DNA of 64,000 nt, from the NCBI GenBank assembly GCA_022496805.1, contig CM040085.1, positions 28,363,811 to 28,427,810 on the forward strand. The letters are read 5' to 3'. Below are positions 1-10,920 of this stretch, piece by piece; position 1 is the first letter of the stretch; every line of letters begins with the position of its first letter. The translations under genes and the position numbers were made by a program. This DNA comes from Pohlia nutans (taxonomy: Eukaryota > Streptophyta > Bryopsida > Bryales > Mniaceae). Under the pieces are notes generated by a model. That model saw only the letters and a program-made list of their open reading frames with translations. It had not been told where the DNA came from and did not search any database.

Positions 1-43
1 TGAAGGGATAATCTAATTTTGCCAAAATCTCTTGCTTTCCTTC

Positions 44-489
44 ATCATCACAATCTTGGCAAGTCATGTTTTTGCAATGTTTTACGTATGTTGTTGAGAT
101 GAACATGGGTGATTACGTTCAACATACGTTTCACATATGTTTATCGTACAAAAAACGTACGAACGACATATTACAAACATGAAAAAACACATCATGATAA
201 AATTTACATGTTTGTAATATGTTCTTTGTACGTTTTTTCTATGATAAACATATGTAAAACGTATGTCGAACGTAATCACCCATGTTCATCTCAACAACAT
301 GCGTAAAACATTGCAAAAAACAGATATTTAACTAATTATGGACAAAACGATGAATTCTGGACAAAATGACAAATTCTAAACAATTTGCAAAAAATTGTAG
401 AAAATGCTCAATTCTGAACAATTGAAACTTTTATCGGTGGGTAGCCGGATTATATTGGCCGCTGGCCGACACTTTTGAGAAAAAAAAAA

Positions 490-530
<41 letters not shown>

Positions 531-754
531 CGGGCCAAAAATCAATTCTGTGATCTAACTATAGGCTAATATTCATTGTTTTGACCTTTTTTGAAGCAAA
601 AAACTCTGCATGTGAACATCTTTTATTTTAAAAATTTGTTTTTTTAATTTTGTCGGCGCCTCGGCAGATGCATTCAATATTATTTCTGGACTTTTAAAAG
701 TCCATAATTAGTTAAATATCAGTTAAAAACATGACTTGCCAAATTTGTGATGAT
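44..754. repeat. Outer inverted-repeat element, left arm interrupted
   Basis: The right arm (about 700-754) is the reverse complement of two separated blocks on the left, about 44-75 and 323-343. Between those two blocks lies the hairpin element at about 68-320. The right arm therefore shows the left arm as it was before the hairpin inserted. The interior holds a poly-T run (about 491-530) and AT-rich DNA without a gene. No clear target duplication was found at the outer ends, so the superfamily is unknown. Confidence 0.6.
68..320. mobile_element. Foldback (hairpin) MITE, about 250 bp
   Basis: The two halves are near-perfect reverse complements. TGCAATGTTTTACG and the following bases through GAACATGGGTGATTACG on the left recur inverted on the right, meeting in a short AT-rich centre near 185-205. 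Because it is a foldback, similar peptides can be read on both strands; these are artefacts and not genes. The element sits inside the left arm of the larger inverted repeat. Confidence 0.7.
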
Positions 755-2420
755 ACCTCCACCCATTACAAGGTCTTTGAAAAAATGTTGATGAATTGAT
801 ATGAACATCTTGTCAAATTGAGTTATGCATCTTGTTAACTACCTCATCTTGATGATGGTCAAAATCGGCACATCATTTCAACTTTTTTTGGGGCTTGATA
901 GCCCATCAAAGCAAGGCTGCCCGGATTTTTCAGAGCCTGAAATGTCAAAATCCCAACTTCATTTGCTACTATCTTGACATTCGTACAGTCAGATCTTTTG
1001 AAATTTTGAGGGATGGTTTATAAAGCCTAGGACTACAAGATCTACAGTTGGAATGTTAAAAAAAGGTTTTGAAAAGCATTCAGAGATCATCAACAAAAAT
1101 GTCCAAAATGAGGTAGTTTTGGGTGGGGGCCCCCTCAGGTGTTTAGCGGTTTACCCCTAATGGTCCCGACTGCCTTATTTTGAACGTTTTTGGGCTACTT
1201 TCAACTTCGAAGTGCTATAAATTTTTCATTCAGTGTTTGAATTCAATAAATCTTGTTAGAAAAGATGCCTTTATTCTTCTGGGTTGTGTGGTAAAAATTT
1301 CAGATCAATCCAAAATGTAATGAATTTTTGGAAATCATTTTAGTACATAGGGTTCAATTTTAGTTCACCAAAGTGCATTTTGAAGGCTACGTAACAACTT
1401 CGAGGGCTTGTTTCTCCTTCATTCGATGTTCGTTTTCAATTAAAAAAAACAAAAACAAAAAATTGTAGGATTAGATTTCTTTTGAAGTCTAGTTATTATG
1501 GTAAATTTTTCATGTCAATCCAAGTTGTTTTGAATTTTTGAGAAACATTTTAGGACACGGGTCAAATTTTGACACTTTTGGCTTTTTGGGCGTAATGGGT
1601 CACTTTTTGGGCTACTTTTTGACATTTCAAAGCCATGTTTGGACATATCAAAGATATTTATTAAAAAAAAGTTATACCAATGTGTTTGTAAGATGATTTT
1701 GAACCACTTTATAGTTTGAAGATTTTTCATTTGAATAGATTTAGAAATAGAATTTCAACTGTAATGTGTTACTAGGAAAATTTTAGCATCCTTTTTCAAC
1801 ACTAAAACATTATAATCTTCGAATCTATGTGGCCAAATGATTCTAAATTTGGTTCAAATCATTTAAAACATATACATTACAAGACTGTACGGTTGAGATC
1901 TCCTTACCTCACGTTCATTTAGATATATAACACTTCAAAAGCAATGATGTTCTTAAACCCAAAAAAGTTAGGGACTCTGAAGGGTTTAAAGTCAACAATG
2001 ACCCTTCCAATAGCGGGGGTGCTAGTATGTGAGCACAAGAGCGGAGAGCAGAGAACAGGAGAGCCTGAGAGCCTAGGATTTTTTGAGATTTTTTTTTTTT
2101 TTTTTGGAAAAATACCTATGACCATGGGGCTAGGGTGTGTGACCGTGGGACTATTGGGAATGACGATTTAGTGATTAAGGGATCTAGTTAATCTATCCAT
2201 GCAGGATAAATTTGAAATTTTGGTTAGGGTTTAGGGTTTAGGGTGATATTGAGCGAGATTATGGACGAAAATCCTAGAAAATGTAGCAATTTGTGAAGGT
2301 GTCAAACATTAAAATAGACATTGCCACGAATATGAACGCTGGTATGAAAATATAAGTGTAGTGGCCCTTTTAGTCTCACTACCAGTCATAAAAAAATATA
2401 GAAATACAAAATAAACTTCA
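755..2420. other. AT-rich spacer without a recognisable gene
   Basis: No open frame resembling a known protein was seen. The stretch contains a short interstitial telomere-type run near 2222-2241 (TTTAGGG repeated about three times) and, at about 2025-2155, a repeat related in inverted orientation to about 23910-24075. Both share blocks ending in CTCTCCGCTC-type sequence and an intervening GTCATAGG. Confidence 0.4.
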
Positions 2421-5400
2421 CTATGACGAATCATCACATGAGTCCTCATGTGTAGAAGATGATGTCCTAGAAAAAGAGCTAGAACTATGGGTGCGAGAAG
2501 ACTCTGTAGCTTCTACATCCATGAACCGTGAAATCCCGGTATCAACAGCTCCCTCTGTCATCTCCACGTCATCAAGACTATGCTCAGCAAGTGCCCTAGC
2601 AAGTGGCTCCACGTACACAGGGAGCTCAAACGGTTTCGGTGGACTTGGGAAGAAACTGCGGGCAGCGAAAAAAGGCTTCTGTCGAGGAGGGCTCGATCCA
2701 ATCAGAGGTCTATAAAACATAGGAATAACATTAGTACTTTCAGCTGCATGACATTGATATCATCATATAGTGAGCAAACTGGAATACAAGCAAACTTACT
2801 TACTCTGACGTCTTCTCTTGATCTGCGTAGAAACGATCTCCATGGTGTCCGGATCCTGAGAGCGCTTCGATGCCGAAGGCCGTGGTGCAGAGGAGGTAGC
2901 CTTTGCCCGCACCAGAGGAGCGATGAGTGCATCAAATATGGCTTTGTCCTCCTCTAAAGCCACAATGTGGCGGTTGACATTCCTGCATGCATGAATGGAA
3001 GCGCCTGGAACACACATACCAAGTTTATGTAATACGGTATTATTTATGGGAAAAATGAAAAAAATCAAAGCTGCATAGGATTATTTAAGGTTTACCAGTC
3101 ATGGCGTTGCAGTCAAGAACAATGTCTCCTGACCGAGAACAAGCCTCAATGAGAACTTGCCAGAAGCCCTTGCTCTTTTCTCGGGGTCCGCGCCAGGGTT
3201 TGGTACCGTTCATCGCTTGGTCAGATTTGGTGGTGTAGTTCTGCAGCCACTCGTCTGATCCAATGTCCACTTCGACCTCGTTCATAGACGAAACTGGATT
3301 GAATTGGAAGTTGGAACCTTCCATTCTCACCAAAAGGTAGGCTCCAAATCTCTGCGTCTGAAATGTTACAAGACAATGAAAACCACAAACGAATCAAGTC
3401 AATCTTATTAGAACGACATTAATGAGAATTGATAGAGTTTGGTTTAGGGTCAAGACAAACGTACCGTCAACTGCGGATTAGCCGGATAACACAAATGCAA
3501 ACGATTCATGCACACCCAATTTTTACGTTCCACGAATCCATAGGTCTTCGCGTAACCAAGAATGGCTGATTTTGCTGCCACGTCGTAAGGGTGGATGACG
3601 ACCATGGCTCCATCATCCTAGATGTGGTTATCAGCGAAGTCGAAAATGGCTTCGAAATTGGCTTTTGAGAACTCGTTCCACGGTGGAATCTCGTTGGGAG
3701 GATCAGATACAGTCGGAACGCGCAAATCCTCTTGGTAGTCCACCAGAATGAGGTCAACAGAGCCCTTCGCATTGCGGCGACCATTGATCATGCGAACACG
3801 ATCTCCTCGATGCTGCAAAAGAAATACAAGAGAAAAGTTCATTGCGGTTTTAGAAAACTCCAAGATTATGATTTATGGGATTATAATGAAAGCATTGTGT
3901 CAAGTTGTGTAATACCTTATCGAGGAATGATGACAATTCCTGGAAGGCAGGAAGTGCAGGTTTATCCTCCGGCAAGAGTGATCCAAGCGAGAAGTTCATG
4001 AAGAGCTCGTCAGTTGCCAGCTCAGCGTCCCCCGCAACCTCCACGATGACGGGACCTTGAGTAAGGCGCTCTTGTGTCAAAGAGATGAGAGGAGATCCCC
4101 TTTTTCTGTCCATTTCCTTTGATGTACGGTTGCTTTGAGCCTCGTCAACCACCGCAGAATCGTTCGTGTTACCGACCTTATCCGCTTTGGCCCTCTTCGC
4201 CCTACTCTTCTCATTTTTCAGAAGCTTCCTCTTGGCTTCCTTAGCCCGCCGAGCTTCCTCTTTAGCAAGCTCTTTTTTGAAAAAGGCTTTGATATACTCC
4301 TTCTTCTTGAGATCTTGGGCGTGTATCTTGGCGATAGCTTTGGCTCTCGCAGCTTCGTCCATCAATTCGTCGTTGCCGTCAAGGAGGATGACCTCTTTTG
4401 CATTCTCCACTGTGTCGTAAAGTGTCCGCTCAACATCCGGTACATGTTTCAGACCACATTCCAAGTACCAGCCAGTGCCTCGAAGATGACCCGAGGTCCA
4501 AATCCTCATCTGATGGGAGCTGAACATACAAGTGGGGCTGAAGAGATCACTCCACAAGGTCAAGAAAGGGGGTAAATCATCCTTAGTGATCGCCATCTTT
4601 GGAACCAGCTCCAACATGAAGTACCTGCATGAAATGAACATTTCAATTACATGTAATCTCAGCAGTAGTGATGATTAATACAAAGTAACGTTATAGTAAG
4701 AGGGTTAGAACAAACCGATAAATTACATGATTGACCAAGGAGGGCGCATCAGCGTGTTTGGCGAAATCGTCACCCTTTTTAAAGTTGGATCTCTTGAAGA
4801 TCTCAGGGAAGCCAATGTCCCAGAGCTTCATTCTCCATATCTCAAGATAAGCGGAGATGGTATCAGCAACCTTGTAATCAATGACGAAGCTGTCCTTCTC
4901 TGCGATGGAATTGAAGGTCTCGATGGCAGCATCCATGTACTGTGATGATCAAAGTGCAAGCGATTAGTAAACGTGTAAAGAATAGATCATATAAAATGAA
5001 AGCTTGACGAATGTCAAAATGTACTCACCGCCGCATACCAACAAGCCTTGTCTAACCAGAGACTCAAGATCTCCTTGCTCGTGTTGGTTGGAAACTTTCG
5101 TGCAGCGCGTATCTGTTGCAAACTGTTCCACCAGACCAACCACGCAATCTTTCTTTCCGGGCTAGCCTTAGAAGTTGCAAGGAGTTGCAGGTTGTCCAGT
5201 TGCATGTCTGGTTCGAGAGAATTGCGAGCGTAGTGTTTTTCGATCTGCAGAAATCAGATATGTTATGTTTGAACTTTTTACAAAGAACATGTCAGTGAAA
5301 GAGATGACAAGTACATACCTCCTGCAAGAGTCGGTCACCGTAGATCGGATTAGCGACAGCAGTTATTTTCCACAGCTTCGCCTTCAACTTCTCGGTCTTG

Positions 5401-5883
5401 TCTCTGATGCCCTTCAACATAGCATCCTTCATGCCATCCTCAGTTATGTCTTCCTCGGGTGTCTGCTCACAATACTGCCGGAGCTCGACATCGCCACCCT
5501 TTGCAATGTCATGCTGGACGGGAAAGATCGGGGTGTCAATACGAGAATATACAGAGATGCTTATAGACGGAAAGCATATGAGCAGACAGATTGACTCACC
5601 TGAAATATGAGTGTTGTAAAAGTATCGGCTGGCAGATGGTACCACGATTGAGGTGTATAGGCCTTCGCACGCTCATAGTCGGAAGTATTGATGATGCCCT
5701 TTAATTACTCGACCGTCATCAATCCAAACTTGCGAACTTGATACAAATCGTGTACCAAGTTCGTCTTGACGTGGGAGCTCTCTGTAGATCTGCCACAACA
5801 AGATTAAACGTATAAGATATATTATCGAAAAGAACAAGATATCATAACAGCGATGAACTAGAGTGGATTTAAGAGATATTTAC

Positions 5884-6536
5884 TTGTTAATGTCGTGCAT
5901 GACTTGCATCACTAAACCAATACGTCCTTTCGTATCAAGAACGATGGAGTCCACAGAGTAATGCCATTTCACCTCAAGCGAGTGATCTCGCGAGATGACT
6001 TTCATCCACGCTTGATGACGGTGGTTGCCATCGCAAACGAAGAACTTCACATTGCTCAAATGTTGAAGCGACGGCTTACTGAGCAAGAACTCTTCGAAGC
6101 GTTGATCCGCAGCTCTCCAATGCCCATTCCAGGTCTGACGGTCTGTATCGTTGAATTTCTGAACAACACCTTGCTCATCCGTTGTTGAAACGTAGAATAC
6201 TGCAGCTCCTTCGCGATAACCATGTACAAAGTCGGCTTCAAGCAACGTCAAATCACAAGACAACGTCGGCCTCACGATGGGCATGCAGATCATCCGACAG
6301 AGAGGAATTGAAATTCTTGAATCCTTGATTGGTACAATTCGGAGCTGCTCAATCGTCATTACGGAGTTGAGTTTGTTGATGGCACGAAGTTGAGCCGTAG
6401 AGAGATTTTTTGTATCCATTTGGAGAACATCAGTACCATGTTTGACAACGTCGCTATTTTCATCGTCCGACTCTCCGATTGCAGGTTGAGGATCCTCATC
6501 ATCTGATCTAGCTTCGACATCCGCACTAGCTGTATT
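5884..6536 (-). CDS. Exon encoding the ParB/sulfiredoxin-like domain (part of the pseudogene at 2421-11660)
   Basis: This is the largest uninterrupted conserved exon. An acidic leader is followed by a segment with IVPIKDSRISIP, a glycine-rich turn, and FFVCDGNHRHQAWMKV. In ParB/Srx proteins a strand followed by DGxHRxxA forms the nucleotide-binding pocket; here the Asp-Gly, His-Arg and Ala are kept. ParB-like domains ahead of amino-methyltransferases are familiar in phage and bacterial DNA-modification enzymes, which supports reading the whole locus as one fused protein. The acceptor follows CTTTCAG at 6537 and the donor is GTAAAT at 5883. Function in a plant is unknown. Confidence 0.55.
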
Positions 6537-6856
6537 CTGAAAGAATAAGAACATGGAATAGATGAGGAAAGTAGAAATAAGATGAGTTTGCCCACGGCAA
6601 GTTTGTCAGCATACATATCTAGGCCAAGCGTCTGCAGACACGCCGTCCACGTGGTAATGACCGCCGGCCTAGTCCACGAAAGTCACCAATAGCTACACTT
6701 AGTAGCGGTATCGGTGAATACGCAAGCACTACGTCATCAAACTCCGTGTACAATGGAGGTAATCTAGGCGACGAAATGATTGGAAACGCGGGGAGGAACT
6801 GAAGAGGAGCAGAAAGAAACTGAGGAGAGGAAGTAGGAACCAATGCAGGCGGAGAA

Positions 6857-7047
6857 GTGGGAACAAATCCTAATGGGGATGTGGGAACAAAGTCGGGGGG
6901 AGAGGTGGGAACAAACCCGGGGGGAGAAGTGGGAACAAACTCGGGAAATGAGGCGGCAAGAAACTCGGGTGGAGAGGTGGGAACAAACTCGGGGGGAGAG
7001 GTGAGAACAAACTCGGGGGGAGAGGTGGGAACAAACTCGGGGGGAGA
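6857..7047 (-). repeat. 24-bp coding minisatellite (VPTSPPEF repeats)
   Basis: About nine diverged 24-bp units read GGGAACAAACTCGGGGGGAG-like on the plus strand and translate on the minus strand as repeats of VPTSPPEF. The array resumes at 11190-11240 on the far side of the CACTA element, so the transposon landed inside it. Because the unit is 24 bp, gain or loss of units keeps the frame. Confidence 0.8.
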
Positions 7048-7967
7048 CACTACTAGGAAAACAATCGAAATATGACTGGGTTTTATGACTAAAATCGGGC
7101 ATAAAGTGACCATATGACTATTACCAATTTCAGTCAGCAACCCAGTCATAGCGGACAACGATTTTTACTAAAAATACTCTAGTCATATCTGCGGTCATAC
7201 GTTCGCTGTGGCACGTTCCCAAATTTTTTTTTGGGACCTCGATTATGGGCAGCCCGATAAATGTGACTATTTTTAGTCATATATGTGACTAGGAATAGTC
7301 AGAAAAATCTGACTAGATTTAGTCATAGACGTCAACCTAATGACTAAAATGGCATAATTTTATGAAGTCATTATATGACTATCATTGGTTGCGAAATATG
7401 GTAGTGATGACTAGATTTAGTCACCATTTCGGTTTAGATATTCGTGAAGGCTCGTCAGTCATTCACATCCAGTAGTCGCGGATGACTAAAATTGGTCATA
7501 TGTAAAAACAAACGACTGGTTTCAAACTAATTCTCCACAGTTTTCATTTATGAAAAATGACTAATTCTAGTCATCAACTTAAAACATTCCACTACGGTTT
7601 CTGATCACTGGTAGTTATCGTTCCCAGATACCTTACTACTTCGTATGAGTAGCTGTAGTCAGAACTTTAGATACTTTCAAACTTTTGCCCAAGGATATGA
7701 CTGGAAAAAAACTTTATTTTCGCACAAAATTGTACAAAAATTGACTATGCATAGTCATTGCTTTCAAACACGTGACTGCAGCTAATGACTACATATAGTC
7801 ATTTTGGTTCAGATATCATAGTCATGAGATCCAAAAAGATGTAGGATACTCTAAAACTAAATATAGTCCGCTGACTAACAGTGGATGACTACAATTTGCG
7901 TCTATGTCTAATATCTATACTGTTCTAAACGCATTGAACTGTGCCCTACTCTAGCCAACTAAATTGC

Positions 7968-9290
7968 TCATTTATGCTTTAAGAATTGGGTTGGCCACAA
8001 TATAAAGCTCTTTACTACACATTCCATCGAACTGATGGGAGGGTCGTCCAAATCTACGCTCTTATAGATAACGTAGTCGTCGTTGTTGCTCTTCTGCACC
8101 TCCACGGAGACGCACCCTTCTAGAATTGTTTCCCCATGCAATTTGGCCCCTTCCAAGTTCATCACCTTTCCAATACCAACCGCCAGTTCTTCTTCCTCGT
8201 CTGCAACACCCATGATTTCCACAACATCGAACATCTTGAATTCCGGAGGCGATGAGGCTTCCTCCTTTTCTCCACTTATCTGCAATTCCACAAACACTAG
8301 TAAATAATGGAATGAGGACTGCCACAAATTATAAGCATGAACATTAAGGAAGAACCGAGTGGGTAGTGCTTCGGCTTTCCTTACCTTTGATGAGCTCTTG
8401 TCTTGATGAGCCCCCACTTTTTCTTCCTTGCTATCTTTTGCCACGACAGCCTGATTCCTTGAATTCTTCTGTTTTCCACCCTTTCCCCGTGCCTTCCTTT
8501 TTTGAGGAATGGAAGGCTCCTTCTCTGCCGCTGGCTGCTCCCGCTCATCAGAGGACCCCTTCTCTCTCCTCTTGTAAACGCTGCCGGTACCCTTCTTTGT
8601 CCGGGGTACCTTCTGCGATCCCCGCTGATTTCGAGCTTCTGTACCTCAGTAACCCTCTTCCTCTTCTTAGTAGCTGGACGATGCTTCCGCGGCGATGGCA
8701 AGGCACTGTCCGCCTCGACTTCATTCCATGTGCTTACTTCTACCATCTGCACATCGTCTCTTCCTTCAGACTCATGTTTATCCCAGTATAAACAACCACA
8801 GTCAGTCATGAAAACATGTAGAGTTAAAGGGGACTTTCTGACTAATTCTAGTCAGCAATGTAAAGAACATGACTAACTTTAGTCATAAATTCCATAAGCA
8901 TGACTAGCACTATTCATTTCGACCCTCAACCCTAAACTCTAAAACCGCCCTCGCAGTTGCTGTCGACGGGGCCGCTGTCTTCGCAGCTATCGATTTATCC
9001 GCGACCTCCGCCTCCACGTCGCTTTCTCCGCTATCACTGACTGCTTCCTCCTTGCTGTATTCCTCTGCATCAGACTCCTCCGCCGTAGACGACAGCGCGC
9101 TATTGAGATCTAACTTTGGTACCCTCTTCACTGCCTCTGCCTCCGCTTCGGGTTCCTCGCTGCTGCTGCTTTCTTGCTCCTCATCAGACTCTTCCTCCTT
9201 CGACTCTTCTTCCTGAGACTCTTCTTCATTCGATTCTTCCTCCTTCGACGGCTCGCTTTCCAGCACCGTGGGCTTCTTCGATTTTGCCAT
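7968..9290 (-). pseudogene. Captured gene fragment in the CACTA element, GeBP/STOREKEEPER-like N-terminus
   Basis: Starting at 9290, MAKSKKPTVLESEPSKEEES leads into a long Glu/Ser-rich acidic region. This resembles the N-terminus of GeBP/STOREKEEPER-type plant DNA-binding proteins. Two further minus-strand coding-like stretches follow: about 8809-8600 (basic, KKRKRVTEVQKLE) and 8444-7968 (158 codons, ending WPTQFLKHK). The characteristic GeBP DNA-binding domain was not found, so this is at best a partial copy. The coding pieces are separated by CACTA-type palindromic repeats. An alternative is a poorly conserved CACTA accessory gene; the family call rests on composition and is weak. Confidence 0.4.
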
Positions 9291-9610
9291 GGCGACAGAT
9301 CTTCCAAGTGCGACAACGAGATACTATCTTCTAAGTACAACAATACTATGCAATGATGATTGAAGAGGTTGGCTGAGAGAGTGGGGAAGTGGAGTGAAAG
9401 TGAAATTCAAACCACTTAGGGTTTTGTTATCAATGGGTGGCGGCTGCGTTTAGGGTGCGGAATTATCGCTGTCGCCGCCACGTGTTTGTAGTCATTGCAA
9501 TGCTATTAATAGTTCACCGTTATCCATCGATGACTAGGTTTAGTCACCTCGTCTGCTTCGTTGACTATTCATAGTCAGAAGTTCTACATCCATGACTAGA
9601 TGTACGCACA

Positions 9611-10920
9611 TCATTGACGATTTTGAAATAGTGCTAGAAAGGGAACTGGACACTCCTGATTTGAGAGGATGTAGGAGACTAACCACAAAAGATGTAAACC
9701 AATCTTTGGTCGCTGCAGAGGAGGATCTAGAGGTGGGACATGATGTGCCATCACAGTAGGAAATGAGGTCAAATGCATGGCATAGCCCATTGTATTAGCA
9801 AACCAAGTACGAAACATGATATGCAGTAGCTGTGGTCTTGGTAATCTTGATGACCACACTTAGTCAGTGATTCTACATGCACGACTAATATAAGTCAGTC
9901 GCTCGACATTACTGTCTACAGTGCGTAAGAGTATTTTTTGAACTGCAGCAAATGGCCAATTCCACATTGCTAATTCTACATTGCCATGGTATACAAAGGG
10001 ATCTGCCATATAAATATCTTCAACATCACTGATTGACGCTAGAACATGCATGCGCACTACCCTCGTGGGGTGCACTGTACTAAACATGTACGAGTATACG
10101 TGAGTGCACAAAAGGGGTATTAATTTGAATATTGCCGTGTAACGTATACATACAATAAACACATTCAGAATTGAAAATATTCACGTATACTTACACTAAA
10201 CATATGTTTAGAACAAAATACATCTGTATATAAAGGTATGTAGACATATAACCTCTCGTATACGAGGGGGTTTTTAGAAGGGGTCATGAACGCACGTGAT
10301 TCTCAAACATAATGTAGAGTGCACTTTCCAAGGCACTACCTCAAATTATAATTCAAGATGAATACCAAAGCAACACTAAACCAATGATTGACAAAAAAGT
10401 CAGCTTGGACATGAAACAGGCACAAATTGAAAGAAAAAGCTAATAAAAAAGAAGGAGAGGTAGAGTAAACAAAAGTGGAAAGAATACATGAGGGGAAGAA
10501 GCGCTGTAGTCAAAATAAAACTATCCTAGTCAAAATGAGAAAAAGAATACATCAATGCAAAATCGATAAATGACAAGTATTTGAACAAGGTGCAAAGAGA
10601 ACTGCAAAGACTGTAGACAGTAAGAAGGGTATCTGGAAAAAATATCCATGACAGATGAATTGCAAAAATGATATAAAAATGTATGACTTCCAAAAAAATT
10701 ATGGAATGAAAAAATATAAAAAACAAAAGCAAAACATGCCAGCTTGTTTTTGAATAAAAAGTTAAAAAATACAATATATAAAATGTTAAAACCTCAAAGG
10801 AACAAAATAAATTCGAAAGAAAACCCTAATCAGAAGGAAGGAAAGTCAAATTGAGTGGGTATAAATAGATCATTAAACAAAGGATAAAAATTTGAATTAA
10901 AACCATGAAGGCCACACTCA
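9611..10920. other. Non-coding interior of the CACTA element
   Basis: AT-rich sequence with no supported gene lies between the captured fragment and the right subterminal repeats. Scattered TAGTCA/TGACTA palindromes occur at 9480-9610 and 9850-9900. Short open frames here lack any recognisable feature. Confidence 0.4.

Noticed and set aside
82..306. Similar 65-codon frames on opposite strands
   Set aside because: They are the two arms of one foldback element read in each direction.
2222..2241. Telomere-type TTTAGGG repeats
   Set aside because: Only about three units; too short to claim a telomeric relic.
3506..3784. 92-codon frame on the minus strand overlapping the methyltransferase-like exon
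   Set aside because: It is an out-of-frame shadow; the frame with VDYQEDLRV and VVVHPYDVAAK joins the neighbouring exons in phase.
3731..4575. Plus-strand frames across 3732-4001 and 4135-4575
   Set aside because: They are the antisense of the Lys-rich coiled-coil exon and lack independent support.
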